A DNA stretch of 64,000 nucleotides from Nocardia jejuensis NBRC 103114 (GTDB taxonomy: Bacteria; Actinomycetota; Actinomycetes; Mycobacteriales; Mycobacteriaceae), in the NCBI RefSeq assembly GCF_001613145.1, contig NZ_BDBU01000002.1, forward strand, positions 1 through 64,000, in the 5' to 3' direction. Shown piece by piece: positions 46,056 to 55,388 of this stretch (positions are counted from its first letter, which is position 1; each line of letters starts with the position of its first letter). Below the pieces are notes generated by a model. It did no database searches and was not told the DNA's origin. It worked only from the letters and a program-made list of their open reading frames with translations. Both the position numbers and the translations under genes were made by a program.

Positions 46056-46484
46056 ATGCGAATTTCGGAAATTCTGCGGCGAAAGACTTCCGGCATCATC
46101 ACTATTGCACCGGATGCAACAGTGCACGAATTGCTGCGAGTTCTGGCGGCACACAATGTAGGTGCGGTGGTGGTATCACCGGATGAAGTGCTGATGTCGG
46201 GCATCGTGTCCGAACGAGATGTGGTCCGGTGCCTGCACCGCGACGGGGCGGGCGTGCTCGATGCCACGGTCGCCGACATCATGACCGCGGTCGTGCACAC
46301 CTGCGCGCCCGACGACGATGTCGAAACCCTCAATGCCACCATGACCGAACACCGGATCCGTCATCTGCCGGTGCTGGCGGACGGGCGCATGGTCGGCATC
46401 GTCAGCATCGGCGACGTGGTCAAGAGCCAGATCGCGGAACTGGAGACCGAGCGCGAACACCTGGTCCGCTACTTGCACGGGTAG
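46056..46484 (+). CDS. Protein with paired CBS domains
   Basis: A 142-residue protein from ATG 46056; an upstream TTG adds five residues but lacks support. Two CBS domains fill the length: GIITIAPDATVHELLRVLAA with VGAVVVSPDEVLMSGIVSER, and VHTCAPDDDVETLNATMTEH with RHLPVLADGRMVGIVSIGDV. CBS pairs bind adenine nucleotides or NAD(H) and act as energy sensors. It stands between the envelope operon (divergent) and the FUSC-type gene. The partner is unknown. Confidence 0.92.
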   Translation: MRISEILRRKTSGIITIAPDATVHELLRVLAAHNVGAVVVSPDEVLMSGIVSERDVVRCLHRDGAGVLDATVADIMTAVVHTCAPDDDVETLNATMTEHRIRHLPVLADGRMVGIVSIGDVVKSQIAELETEREHLVRYLHG

Positions 46485-46595
46485 CTCGGCCCCCCGGCTG
46501 CGAAGCCGGACGACCGGTCGCGAGTAGAGCGGTGGCGGTACCGGTGACCGAGGCGTCGATGCCGCCCGCATCCGGCCGGCAACCCGGCTGGTTTG

Positions 46596-48242
46596 ATGGA
46601 TGCCGTGACTTCGACAGGTACGGCAGCACCGGATCCGCTACCCCCGGTCGCGCGGGAACGGATGCCGTCCTTCTCGCTGTCGTCCGTCGCCAGGCGGTGG
46701 GGTCCGGGTGCGCGCTCGGCGTCGGCGTTCGCGATTCCGGCCTCGGTGCTCGCGGCCACCGGGCATGCGAATGCGGTGTTGTTCGTCCTGTTCGGCGCGT
46801 TCGCGGTGCTCTACGGCGACGGCCGCGCCTATCGGGTGCGCGGATGGGTGGTGCTCGTCGCGGGCCTCGCCCTGATGGCCGCGATCGGACTCGGCGGTGT
46901 GATCGGCTCGGCGCGCGCGGGACTCGATGCCGGGACCGTCGCGATCGAGATCGCGGTCCTGGTGACGATCGCCATGATCGGAACCTACGTGGTGAACGCC
47001 GGTCGCCTGGGTCCGCCCGGACCGCTGTTCTTCACCCTGACCTGCGCGGGTGGACTGGTGGCCGGAGGCGCCGGAGTCGACGTGCGAGAGCTGGTGTCCT
47101 ACACGGCATTCGGCGTCGGCGGCTCGATGCTGGTGTCGATGGCCGGGATCCTGATCGATCGGCGCAAACCGGAACGGCTGGCCGTGGCCGCGGCGTCCGC
47201 GGCGGTGGACGCCTACCTCGCCGCGCGAGCGGACGGACCGGACACCGCGGCCGGACGGCACGCGGCGGGCGAGATCATCTCGCACGCGTGGGCGGTGCTC
47301 TACGACGCCGGGATCTCCGAACGCGCACCGGATTCGCCCCTGGTCACCGAATTGCTCGACGCGCACCGGCGATTGAACGACGCCGGTCCACTCGATCCGG
47401 GCGAGGATCCGCGACTCGTCCCGCTGGCCCGACCGTCACTGCGCTACCGGTTGCGCCGGTCCCTCACCCCGAACGCGCATGCTCTGGTGACCACCCTCCG
47501 CGTCGGATTCGCCTGTGCCGTGGCCGGTGTGGTGGGCTGGCTGCTCTGGTCGCCGCATCCGCACTGGGCGATTCTCACCGCGCTCATCGTGCTGCAGTTG
47601 GGGCCGGACCGGGTGCGCGGCCGGATTCGCGCCGAGCATCGGATGGCCGGAACCATCGTCGGATCGGGGTTGTTCGCGCTGATCTACCACCTGTCGCCGA
47701 GTGGATATCCGCTGATCGCGATCGTCGCGGTGCTGCTGTTCGGCATCGAGGTCTTCATTCCGAGCAACTACGCGCTGGCCGCGGTGTTCATCACGCCGGT
47801 GGCGCTGCTCGCGGGATTGGGTGGTGCGACCGATCAGGCGATCGGCGCGCTGGTCGGGGACCGCGTTCTGGAAACCGTGGTCGGAGTCGTGGTGGCGGTG
47901 CTCGTGCTGCGATTGCTGCTGCCGCACGCGTACCGGCGCACCTTCCTCTGGACCGAGACACGGGTGCGCGCGGCGATCGAGACCCTGGTCGAGCATCTGC
48001 GCACCGAACCGGTGGATCGCACCATGGAACTGCGCCGCGATCTGCAATTCGAACTCACCGGCGCCATGCGTGGCGGTGTCGATGCCGCACACGACGACGC
48101 CGCGTGGACGCGGGCGCACTGGCCCGGCCACGCGGCGTTGATCCTGCACGGCTACCGGTTGCTGTCCGCGTGCTGGGCGGTGCCGCAGGGGGAGCGGATG
48201 GCCGACCCGGAGCACTGGATCGAGTGGAAGCGCCTGGGCTGA
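46596..48242 (+). CDS. FUSC-family membrane protein
   Basis: A 548-residue membrane protein; ATG 46596 is preferred to the TTG directly before it. Two membrane blocks of about five or six helices each (residues about 40-175 and 300-430) are separated and followed by soluble helical regions. The second block has the FUSC pattern HPHWAILTALIVLQLGPDRV and AEHRMAGTIVGSGLFALIYH. Relatives transport aromatic acids such as fusaric acid or export hydrophobic compounds. It is alone in its transcription unit and convergent with the MarR/MFS unit. Confidence 0.88.
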   Translation: MDAVTSTGTAAPDPLPPVARERMPSFSLSSVARRWGPGARSASAFAIPASVLAATGHANAVLFVLFGAFAVLYGDGRAYRVRGWVVLVAGLALMAAIGLGGVIGSARAGLDAGTVAIEIAVLVTIAMIGTYVVNAGRLGPPGPLFFTLTCAGGLVAGGAGVDVRELVSYTAFGVGGSMLVSMAGILIDRRKPERLAVAAASAAVDAYLAARADGPDTAAGRHAAGEIISHAWAVLYDAGISERAPDSPLVTELLDAHRRLNDAGPLDPGEDPRLVPLARPSLRYRLRRSLTPNAHALVTTLRVGFACAVAGVVGWLLWSPHPHWAILTALIVLQLGPDRVRGRIRAEHRMAGTIVGSGLFALIYHLSPSGYPLIAIVAVLLFGIEVFIPSNYALAAVFITPVALLAGLGGATDQAIGALVGDRVLETVVGVVVAVLVLRLLLPHAYRRTFLWTETRVRAAIETLVEHLRTEPVDRTMELRRDLQFELTGAMRGGVDAAHDDAAWTRAHWPGHAALILHGYRLLSACWAVPQGERMADPEHWIEWKRLG

Positions 48243-48264
48243 GCCGTTGTTCGCCGGCGGGCCG

Positions 48265-48729
48265 CTATTCGTCGAGGGCTGTGATCAGCCCGTTCAGTGC
48301 CGACATCAGTCCGGTGCGCTGCTCCTGGTCGAGTTGTTCCATCGCCACCGCGAAACGCTGGATGCGTGCGGAGGTGAGTCCCGACACCAGGTCGTTCGCC
48401 GACTGGGTCGCCGAGAGCAGTTGTGCCCGTCCATCTTCCGGATCCGCGTCGCGCACCAGGTAACCGGCCTTCTCGAGGCCGGTCACCATGCGTGACATGG
48501 TCGGTGCGCTGACTCGTTCGGCATTCGCCAGGTCGCTCAGGCGCATCGGACCCGACCGAGCCAGCGAGGCCAGCGCCGAGGCGGCCCCGGGGCTCAGCGA
48601 GCCGAGGTCACCCGCGTGCCGCAGTAATCTCAGCAGCCGGCCGATCGCGTGGTACAGCTCGGCCGCTTCGGTGAGTTGTTCCGGATCGGCGACAGTGGTG
48701 GGTTTCGGCAGCACAGCCTCCTGGCTCAT
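48265..48729 (-). CDS. MarR-family regulator
   Basis: A 154-residue winged-helix regulator from ATG 48729 with GGAGG about 11 bases upstream. The recognition region is MRLSDLANAERVSAPTMSRM, followed by the wing RDADPEDGRAQLLSAT. It lies 36 bases behind the MFS gene on the same strand, so it is likely cotranscribed and represses that efflux gene. Confidence 0.92.
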   Translation of the reverse strand: MSQEAVLPKPTTVADPEQLTEAAELYHAIGRLLRLLRHAGDLGSLSPGAASALASLARSGPMRLSDLANAERVSAPTMSRMVTGLEKAGYLVRDADPEDGRAQLLSATQSANDLVSGLTSARIQRFAVAMEQLDQEQRTGLMSALNGLITALDE

Positions 48730-48765
48730 GGAAAGGCACAGCCTCCAGACTCATGGCGTCATCGG

Positions 48766-50532
48766 TCAGATTCCGGCGCGTTCGGCCGCACGCAACTCCT
48801 CGGCCTCATCCGGGACGGACCCGCCACCGGCGAACCACGATGCCACCGCGCCGATGAGCATCATAAGCGCGGCCGCGAGGAACACGACGACCAGACCCGA
48901 ATGGAACGGCCCGGAGATCAAGTGCGGGAAGAACTCCTGACCGGTGAGAACATCGCTGTTGACGCCGGGTTTGTCGAGCGTGCCGCTGGGGCCGAGCAGT
49001 TCCTTGAACGGGTTGTAGCCCAGGAACGTCGCGAACAGGCTGCCGACCGGAGGCATATCCGCGATCTGACCCGCGACGTCGCCGGACACGCCTTGCTCCT
49101 GGAGCCCGGAGTTCATGGCATTGGGCAGGGTGCCGGACAGTCCGACGATCATGAGCGAGAAGAACACTCCGATCGAGAGCGCCATGCCGCCGTTCATCAG
49201 CGTGCCGCGCATACCCGAGGCGACACCGCGCTGCGAGGCCGGAACCGAGGACATGATGTCGGCGGTGTTCGGCGAGGTGAAGATGCCGGTGCCGAGGCCG
49301 TTGAGCAGGATGATCAACGCGAACAGCCAGTAGTTGAAGTCCACCGGGATCACCACCAGCAGTACGAAGGTGACCGCGGCCAGCGTCAAGCCGCCGGTGG
49401 TGAACCAGCGTCCGCCGAAGCGGTCACTGAGCCAGCCCGAGATCGGTCCGGACACCAGGAATCCGACCGTCAGCGGGAGCATGTAGATACCCGCCCACAG
49501 GGGTGTGGACTCGAAGTCGTAGCCGTGCAACGGCAACCAGATGCCCTGGAGCCAGATGATGAGCATGAACTGCATGCCGCCGCGTCCGACCGAAGCCATC
49601 AGCCCGGCCAGGTTGCCCAGGCCGAAGGCGCGATTCTTGAACAGCGACAGATTGAACATCGGCTGGGCGACCTTGGATTCGATCCAGCAGAACGCGAGCA
49701 GCAGTGCGATGCCGCCGAACACCGCGGCCAGCACCCACGGGTTGTCCCAGCCGGTCTTGGAATCACCGTGCGGCTGAATGCCGTACGTGATGCCGGTCAG
49801 CAGCGCGGTGAGACCGAGCGCGAAGGTGACCGTTCCCGGAATGTCCAGCGAGCCCGGCGTCCGCACCCCCGAATCGTGCAGCGATCGATACGACCACACG
49901 GTGCCCAGAATGCCGAACGGAATGCTGACCCAGAAGATCGCCTTCCAGTCCCACTCCGAGAGCAGGCCGCCGACCAGCAGACCCAGGAACGAACCCGCAA
50001 CGGCCGCAACCTGATTGATGCCCAGAGCCACGCCGCGCTGGTTGGTCGGGAACGCGTCGGTCAGAATCGCCGCCGAATTCGCCATCAGCATCGCGCCGCC
50101 GACGCCCTGGATGACACGCCACCCGATCAACCACAGCGCACCACCGCCGTGGTTGAACGGATCGAGTGACAACGCGATCGCGCAGAGCGTGAAAACCACG
50201 AATCCGAGGTTGTAGATCCGCACCCGCCCGTACATGTCGCCGAGCCGCCCGAACAGCACGACCAGCACCGCCGAGGTGAGCAGGAACCCCATCAGCAGCC
50301 ACAGCAGATAACTGACATTGCCCGGCGCGAGGGGATTGAGATCGATCCCTCGGAAGATCGCGGGCAGCGAGATGATCACGATCGACGAGTTGATGGTGAC
50401 CATCAACATGCCGAGCGTCGTATTGCTCAGCGCCACCCACTTGTAGTGCGGATGATCCCGGTCGACCCGCAACCGCCGCCGAATGGTCTGAACATCACCG
50501 GGATCGAGATCGGTGGTGGGGGCCGCAGCCAT
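48766..50532 (-). CDS. MFS drug-efflux transporter (DHA2, 14 helices)
   Basis: A 588-residue membrane protein from ATG 50532 with GGGAGG upstream. It has motif A (GRLGDMYGRVRIY), the helix-1 pattern MLMVTINSSIVIISLPAIF of the DHA2 group, and motif C-like AAVAGSFLGLLVGGLLSEWD. An enlarged loop between the last helices (GLQEQGVSGDVAGQIADMPP) is typical of actinobacterial members. It should export hydrophobic or cationic drugs using the proton gradient. A MarR gene follows in the same unit and a candidate operator precedes it. Confidence 0.92.
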   Translation of the reverse strand: MAAAPTTDLDPGDVQTIRRRLRVDRDHPHYKWVALSNTTLGMLMVTINSSIVIISLPAIFRGIDLNPLAPGNVSYLLWLLMGFLLTSAVLVVLFGRLGDMYGRVRIYNLGFVVFTLCAIALSLDPFNHGGGALWLIGWRVIQGVGGAMLMANSAAILTDAFPTNQRGVALGINQVAAVAGSFLGLLVGGLLSEWDWKAIFWVSIPFGILGTVWSYRSLHDSGVRTPGSLDIPGTVTFALGLTALLTGITYGIQPHGDSKTGWDNPWVLAAVFGGIALLLAFCWIESKVAQPMFNLSLFKNRAFGLGNLAGLMASVGRGGMQFMLIIWLQGIWLPLHGYDFESTPLWAGIYMLPLTVGFLVSGPISGWLSDRFGGRWFTTGGLTLAAVTFVLLVVIPVDFNYWLFALIILLNGLGTGIFTSPNTADIMSSVPASQRGVASGMRGTLMNGGMALSIGVFFSLMIVGLSGTLPNAMNSGLQEQGVSGDVAGQIADMPPVGSLFATFLGYNPFKELLGPSGTLDKPGVNSDVLTGQEFFPHLISGPFHSGLVVVFLAAALMMLIGAVASWFAGGGSVPDEAEELRAAERAGI

Positions 50533-50572
50533 CTTGCCTCCCGAATAGCGAACGAACGAACTACAGCAAATA

Positions 50573-50592
50573 TAGTTGCATGTCGCTAACTA
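50573..50592. promoter_or_regulatory. Candidate MarR operator upstream of MFS gene
   Basis: TAGTT (50573-50577) and AACTA (50588-50592) form an inverted repeat with a 10-base spacer; with one extra base the arms extend to TAGTTGC and GCTAACTA. It lies 41 bases upstream of the MFS start in an AT-rich stretch. The sequence resembles other MarR boxes with TTAGTTAGC halves. Confidence 0.4.
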
Positions 50593-50656
50593 ACGAAATT
50601 ATGACACCCCTCACCCGTCCCGACATGGTGATGAGTCCGGTCGGCCGAGGTGTGGC

Positions 50657-51469
50657 TCAGGGGCGCTGATCCGGTTGGGGGCGCAGGGTGAGCGTCTGCT
50701 GGGCGGATCCGACCGGTCCGTGCAGGTCGTGCAGGGTGGTGCTGGTCAGGCCCTGGGCGGTGTGGCCGAACACGACGCTGGTGTCCAGGCCGGTCCAGGG
50801 GCCTTCCGGCCCGCGATAGAGATGGATGGTCAGGTCGAGATTGGGGAACATCCATTTGGTGGGGTCCTGGCGGACCGCGATGCCGTTGGCGGTGTCGACC
50901 AGGGCGATGTAGGCCGCGAGCGGGGTGGTGTCCTCGTCCGCGACCAGGTCCACGGGGGTGGCGACCCAGGCCGTGGTTCGGCCGGGCTGCGGGACGCCCA
51001 CCGGCCGCACGTCGATGGAGTCGATGTATCCGCCGCTCCACACCGAGGTCAGCGGCCAGGACCGCAGTGCGTCGGGATGGGGGAGCCGGTCGGGTTCGCC
51101 GCCCGCGACGCCGGCGGTGTCGTCGGAGCGCAGGAACCATGCGCGGGCGCCGACCACGCTGCGGCCCGCGATCGTGACCGTGGCCTCGACGAGTTCTATG
51201 GTTCGGCCCGGGCGAGTGACCTCGACGTGAATATCGAACTCCTCGAACGCGATTCGGCCGAGGATGTCGAAACTGATGCGGCTCATCGCGAGGGCGGGAC
51301 GCCCCTGCTGAGCTCTGGCGCGCTCGATCTCGTGGACGATCAGCCCGCCCAGCGGGCTGAAGTGCTGCTCGGTGAGGTCCCACGCGCCCCCGGCGTGCCG
51401 GGTCGGGACGAAGCTGTGCGCACCACTTCGCCGGAAGTAGCTCGATTCGTGGGCGGTGGCGTCCGTCAT
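50657..51469 (-). CDS. Acyl-CoA thioesterase-family protein (double hotdog)
   Basis: A 270-residue soluble protein; ATG 51469 is chosen over a TTG three codons upstream. It fits the TesB-like double-hotdog fold: WDLTEQHFSPLGGLIVHEIE, RISFDILGRIAFEEFDIHVE in the first half and WMFPNLDLTIHLYRGPEGPW with VFGHTAQGLTSTTLHDL in the second. It probably hydrolyses an acyl-CoA. It is divergent from a TetR gene, a common layout for lipid genes under TetR control. Confidence 0.88.
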   Translation of the reverse strand: MTDATAHESSYFRRSGAHSFVPTRHAGGAWDLTEQHFSPLGGLIVHEIERARAQQGRPALAMSRISFDILGRIAFEEFDIHVEVTRPGRTIELVEATVTIAGRSVVGARAWFLRSDDTAGVAGGEPDRLPHPDALRSWPLTSVWSGGYIDSIDVRPVGVPQPGRTTAWVATPVDLVADEDTTPLAAYIALVDTANGIAVRQDPTKWMFPNLDLTIHLYRGPEGPWTGLDTSVVFGHTAQGLTSTTLHDLHGPVGSAQQTLTLRPQPDQRP

Positions 51470-51657
51470 GATTCTCAACCTATGGGTCGAGTTTTGTTCA
51501 AGCCAGTCGGTAGATAGTCCTTGTGGTCGATTTCACGGTGGGTGTCCACTCGATGCCCTGGAACAGTGGATTCGGGCAGTTCGACGGCTCGATCGCCGGG
51601 TCCGCGAGCACTCTTCACGGCCGGTTTTCCGACCGGCGTCCCGGATATGATCGGCTC

Positions 51658-52284
51658 ATGACTGCGTATCCGGTCGAGGAAGCCGCCCCCGCCGGGCGTG
51701 CCGCGCGTCGCCGCGATCGCCGCAAGGCGGAGATGATCGCGGCCGCGTTGCAGATCCTGTCCAGCAGCGGCTATCAGGGCATGCGGTTCGAGGATGTCGC
51801 CGAGCGCACCGATATCGCCAAAGCCACTCTGTACCATTACTTCCCGAGCAAGGACGCGCTCGTCTCCGCGGTTCTCGAGACGCTGACCTCCGATGTGCTG
51901 ACCCGCCTGCGCGAAGCCCTCGATGCCGCCGCCGGCCGATCCGCGACCGATCAGTTGCGCGCGCTCGTCGCCGAGCAACTCCACGTGCTCACCGTCCTGT
52001 ATCCCGAAGCGGGCAAGCTGTTCTCGTTCCCGGCGCCGTGGCCGAGCGAGCATACGGAAGCCATCAAGACCATGCGCCGCCGGCACGACCGGATCTTCCG
52101 TGAAGTCATCGACCGGGGCATCGCGTCGCGGGAGTTCGACTGCCCGGACCCCTCGGTGGCGCTGCACTGCCTGCACGGCATCCTCAATCACGCCTCCATC
52201 TGGCTGCGGCCGGACGCGGACTCGCAGGGGCGCACCCGCGAGGCCGTGGTCGGTGAGTCGATGCGGCTCTTCGTCAGGGCCTGA
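51658..52284 (+). CDS. TetR-family regulator
   Basis: A 208-residue regulator; ATG 51658 is chosen because the upstream frame is not protein-like. The DNA-binding part is GMRFEDVAERTDIAKATLYH followed by YFPSKDALVSAV (residues about 40-72). A helical ligand domain follows. It diverges from the thioesterase gene 188 bases away and probably regulates it, perhaps in response to acyl-CoA or fatty acids. Confidence 0.92.
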   Translation: MTAYPVEEAAPAGRAARRRDRRKAEMIAAALQILSSSGYQGMRFEDVAERTDIAKATLYHYFPSKDALVSAVLETLTSDVLTRLREALDAAAGRSATDQLRALVAEQLHVLTVLYPEAGKLFSFPAPWPSEHTEAIKTMRRRHDRIFREVIDRGIASREFDCPDPSVALHCLHGILNHASIWLRPDADSQGRTREAVVGESMRLFVRA

Positions 52285-52342
52285 TCGGGTCGAGAACTCG
52301 CCTCGCAGGCCGCGACCTGCGAGGCGGAGAGGGATTATCGAC

Positions 52343-54274
52343 TCATCCCCGGACCCGCTCCCACAGGCGCAGGTAGACCTCCGCGCCGTGGAACACGTCG
52401 GTCATGATCTCGGGCCCGCCGAGCACGCGAATCGCTTCGAGCCAGTCGGCGTACGTGCCGTAGGTCGCGGTTCCGTCGGTCGTGATGTCGAAAGTTCGCT
52501 CACCCCAGCGTTCCCGGTCGAATGTCACCGCTCCGTCGTGGGAGGTGAAGGGGTAGGGCACGACTCCCGCACCCACCGCCGCACCCTGTCCGGCGATCCC
52601 GTTCATATCCGAGCCGAAGCCGAAGCCGAAATCCCCACCGGGTCTCGCCATTGCGCGCGCCTCACGCCACGCGTTCACGAATCCCGCCGGCCCGCCCGCG
52701 TACGGCGTCGCGAAACCGCCTGCCGCATAGACGCGCTGGGTGGTCTTGGTCGAATCCCAGCCGTGTGAGGACAGCACTCCGGGATAGTGGCGCTGTTCGA
52801 TGATCGACATCACCGCGTCGGCGGTCGCCTCGCTCAGGTGATCCACTTCGATGAGGAACCCTCGGTCGATCATCTGGTTGATCAGGTATCTGCCCAGATC
52901 GGTGAGTCCGCGTGCGTTGCAGTGCGGCCCCGCCGCGTAGAGCGGCAGTGGTGCGCCGCCGAGCAGCGGCCCGGTGAGCCGGCTGAGGAACTGATTGACG
53001 TCACCGGCGATGGGAACCGAGGGCTGAGTGCTGTCGCGCTCGGGGCCGTTGCAGGACTGCACATTCCAGAACGTTCCGGTCTGCATGAAGTTGCCCGCGT
53101 TGACCAGCAGCCCGGTGGCATCGGTGTCCATCTTCGTACCGCCGAAGGCATTGTCGAATTTGTGGACGGGGAAGAAGCTGGTGACCCCGAGGCCACGGAG
53201 TTCGCTCAGCCAGCGATCGACATCGCCGGTGCCGCACTTGGGCTGGCCGAGAAACACGCCGCAGCCCATCGGATCCGACAGCTCCATCCCGAGAACCACC
53301 GCGAGCTTGCCTGAGGCCGCGGTCAGGCGTGCCTCGGCCGGGCTGGTGACGATCCGGAAGAAGCCCAGGCCGGGACCGCCTGCCTGGGCGTCGATGTAAT
53401 CCTGCAGCGAGCGGAGCCCGGCGGCCTGGGTTCGCACGGAAGTCATGTCGTCGCAGGGGTTTCGGCGATCGGTCATCATCGCGCACAGCGATTCGTTGTC
53501 GACCAGGTCGACAGTCATCACACGCAGCCCGGCCTTCCAGGATCGCTCGATGCTGGTCCAGTAGGTGCCCTCGGTGGTGAGCACGGACGGTTTCGGCCAG
53601 TCCCGGAAGGTGGGCCAGCCCCGGGTATCCGAGCTGTGGAACGGTGCGCCGTAGTCGAGGAAACTGGCGACCAGACCGTTGGTGCCGGTGCGGTACGTCG
53701 CGCAGTCGGGCAGCGCGTAGGTCACCCCGTACGGGTGCCACGGACGGCCGCAATGGAAGTCGCCACCCATGAACTCGTAGGCCGTGACATGCGCGTGCGC
53801 GTCGATGGTGCCCAGCACCGAACCGTCCGCGCTGACACTGGGGCCGGGTGTGCCCACCGCCCCGGTCTGGGCCTCGGGGAATTCCGCGCATCCGGTGTCC
53901 GTGACGAAGGAGGCGGCTGTGCTGGTCTCGGTCGCCTCGTTGGTGAGGGTGAATCCGCTTGCGCCGGAACCGTTCACCGTCCAGACGGCGCTTTCCGACG
54001 GACTCTTCGCGGCATGGATGGATCTGCCGGACGCGTCGAGCATCTCGCCTTTGCGTCCGTAGAGCAGATACTCGCCGAGGGCTGTGGCGTGCATGCGGTA
54101 CGGCCCGGCGTCCGGGACGAGGGGACCGGCCGGTGCGTCGATTCGGTAGCAGCCGTTGACGAGTGAATAGCGGGTCTGTGTCTGATCCGGGACGGGATCG
54201 GCGGTGGCGAGTCCGGTTCCGGCGAGCCCGGCGGCCAGCAAGGTGGACGTGGCGACAATCGGTAGATATCTCAC
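52343..54274 (-). CDS. Secreted amidohydrolase-type (M19-like) metal hydrolase
   Basis: A 643-residue exported protein from GTG 54274 with AGGAG about 7 bases upstream. The signal peptide is residues 1-28 (VATSTLLAAGLAGTGLATA). A beta-rich N-terminal domain of about 100 residues with paired Cys follows. The catalytic barrel shows the metal set of this superfamily: HxH in IDAHAHV, then VHKFDNAFGG, EVDHLSEA, SSHGW and FGSDMNG, close to the renal-dipeptidase (M19) pattern. It may hydrolyse a peptide, amide or ester outside the cell. A BlaI-type operator lies about 135 bases upstream, so it is probably induced with the blaI/blaR pair. Confidence 0.8.
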   Translation of the reverse strand: MRYLPIVATSTLLAAGLAGTGLATADPVPDQTQTRYSLVNGCYRIDAPAGPLVPDAGPYRMHATALGEYLLYGRKGEMLDASGRSIHAAKSPSESAVWTVNGSGASGFTLTNEATETSTAASFVTDTGCAEFPEAQTGAVGTPGPSVSADGSVLGTIDAHAHVTAYEFMGGDFHCGRPWHPYGVTYALPDCATYRTGTNGLVASFLDYGAPFHSSDTRGWPTFRDWPKPSVLTTEGTYWTSIERSWKAGLRVMTVDLVDNESLCAMMTDRRNPCDDMTSVRTQAAGLRSLQDYIDAQAGGPGLGFFRIVTSPAEARLTAASGKLAVVLGMELSDPMGCGVFLGQPKCGTGDVDRWLSELRGLGVTSFFPVHKFDNAFGGTKMDTDATGLLVNAGNFMQTGTFWNVQSCNGPERDSTQPSVPIAGDVNQFLSRLTGPLLGGAPLPLYAAGPHCNARGLTDLGRYLINQMIDRGFLIEVDHLSEATADAVMSIIEQRHYPGVLSSHGWDSTKTTQRVYAAGGFATPYAGGPAGFVNAWREARAMARPGGDFGFGFGSDMNGIAGQGAAVGAGVVPYPFTSHDGAVTFDRERWGERTFDITTDGTATYGTYADWLEAIRVLGGPEIMTDVFHGAEVYLRLWERVRG

Positions 54275-54407
54275 ACGGTGTCTCCTGGGTAGGAGGTGTT
54301 GACACGCAACGCGTCTCACTCTGAACTGATGACATTTCACATTTGGGGCGGCCGATGTTCCTCGCTCTTCAGGAGGGGTTGGGTCAGGTGGCGCGCGCCT
54401 CGCCCGT

Positions 54408-54434
54408 CAAAATACTATGGAACATAGTATTTTG
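54408..54434. promoter_or_regulatory. BlaI-type operator upstream of the secreted hydrolase
   Basis: A perfect palindrome: CAAAATACTATG (54408-54419), a 3-base spacer, and CATAGTATTTTG (54423-54434). Its core ACTAT-N5-ATAGT is identical in form to the operator before blaI at 55801-55815. It lies between the M56 gene and the secreted hydrolase, both on the minus strand. It could form a hairpin, but no T run follows and the stem is AT-rich, so an operator is more likely than a terminator. Confidence 0.75.
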
Positions 54435-54443
54435 CAGCGATTC

Positions 54444-55385
54444 TCAGCCGATCAGCAGACCTGCCAGTGCCGCGCTCAGCCCGACGGTGAACGCGGCCGC
54501 GGCCGGGGCCAGCAGCGATGTCGCGAGGAGTAGTAGCGTCGCGGTGCGACGAGACGCCGTCCGGGATTCGGGTGCGGCCGAAAGGCATTCGAGCCGCACG
54601 GTCAGGGATTCGTCGATCAGATCCAGCGGTGTGGTGCCCGCGTGCGCGGCGACCGCGTGCAGTGCGGAGTGCAGGGCCAGCGGGCCGGTCGAGACCGCCG
54701 CGGTGCGGTCGGCGGCGAGTTCGACCAGGGTGGCCAGTGCCGCCGGGGCCGCGCCGAACAGCGGGACCCACCAAAAAGCTTGGGCGAGAACGCGGCTCAC
54801 GCCGAGCACGTGATGATGACGGCCCCGCAGATGGGCCCGCTCGTGGGCGAGCACCGCCCGCCACTGCGCCTCGTCCAGGCAGCGCGCCAGGCCCTCGGTC
54901 ACCACGATGTACCCGTCGCGGCCGGCCACGCTGTAGGCCAGGGGAATCGGATGATCCAGCCACACCAGGTTCGCGCTCGTGGGATCGGCGCGGCCCAGCA
55001 CTCGGACCAGTTCGTTGTGCCGGCGGCGCAGCGCCGCACCGCGTCCGCGATGTCCGATCGCGATTCGCGCGAGCTGTCCGGTGGGCACGGTGATGCCGAT
55101 CGCCGCGACCGGCAGGATCAGCCCGGCCGTCCAGGTCACGACCATCGGCTCGATCGCGCCCAGGCTCTCGAGTACGCTGCCCGCCAGGAACTCGCCCGGC
55201 GGATCGCCCGGCCACAGCAGTGCGATCAGCACCAGCACACCGCATCCCAGCGTCGCGACGCTCGCCCCCAGCCACGCCACCATCCCGGCGAGCGGGGCGG
55301 CGGTGAAATCGATTCGGGACAGCACGGCGGGCGTGGCCGCGGCCAGCGCGATGCCCGCGGCCAGCAACGCGGTGATGAGGATCAT
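54444..55385 (-). CDS. M56-family metallopeptidase (BlaR-like, no penicillin-sensor domain)
   Basis: A 313-residue membrane protein from ATG 55385, three bases after the blaI stop. Helices lie at about residues 1-20, 38-58, 80-102 and 283-310. The zinc protease site is His181-Glu182-x-x-His185 (LAHERAHLRG) with Glu222 (LVELAADRT) as third ligand. It lacks the extracellular penicillin-binding domain of staphylococcal BlaR1, as does the M. tuberculosis BlaR protein. Its probable job is to cleave BlaI when the cell senses a wall or drug signal. Confidence 0.9.
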   Translation of the reverse strand: MILITALLAAGIALAAATPAVLSRIDFTAAPLAGMVAWLGASVATLGCGVLVLIALLWPGDPPGEFLAGSVLESLGAIEPMVVTWTAGLILPVAAIGITVPTGQLARIAIGHRGRGAALRRRHNELVRVLGRADPTSANLVWLDHPIPLAYSVAGRDGYIVVTEGLARCLDEAQWRAVLAHERAHLRGRHHHVLGVSRVLAQAFWWVPLFGAAPAALATLVELAADRTAAVSTGPLALHSALHAVAAHAGTTPLDLIDESLTVRLECLSAAPESRTASRRTATLLLLATSLLAPAAAAFTVGLSAALAGLLIG

Positions 55386-55388
55386 GAG

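Noticed and set aside
54408..54434. Rho-independent terminator after the M56 gene
   Set aside because: The stem is AT-rich, lacks a following T run and has the exact core of the blaI operator; an operator explains it better, though it might also slow transcription.
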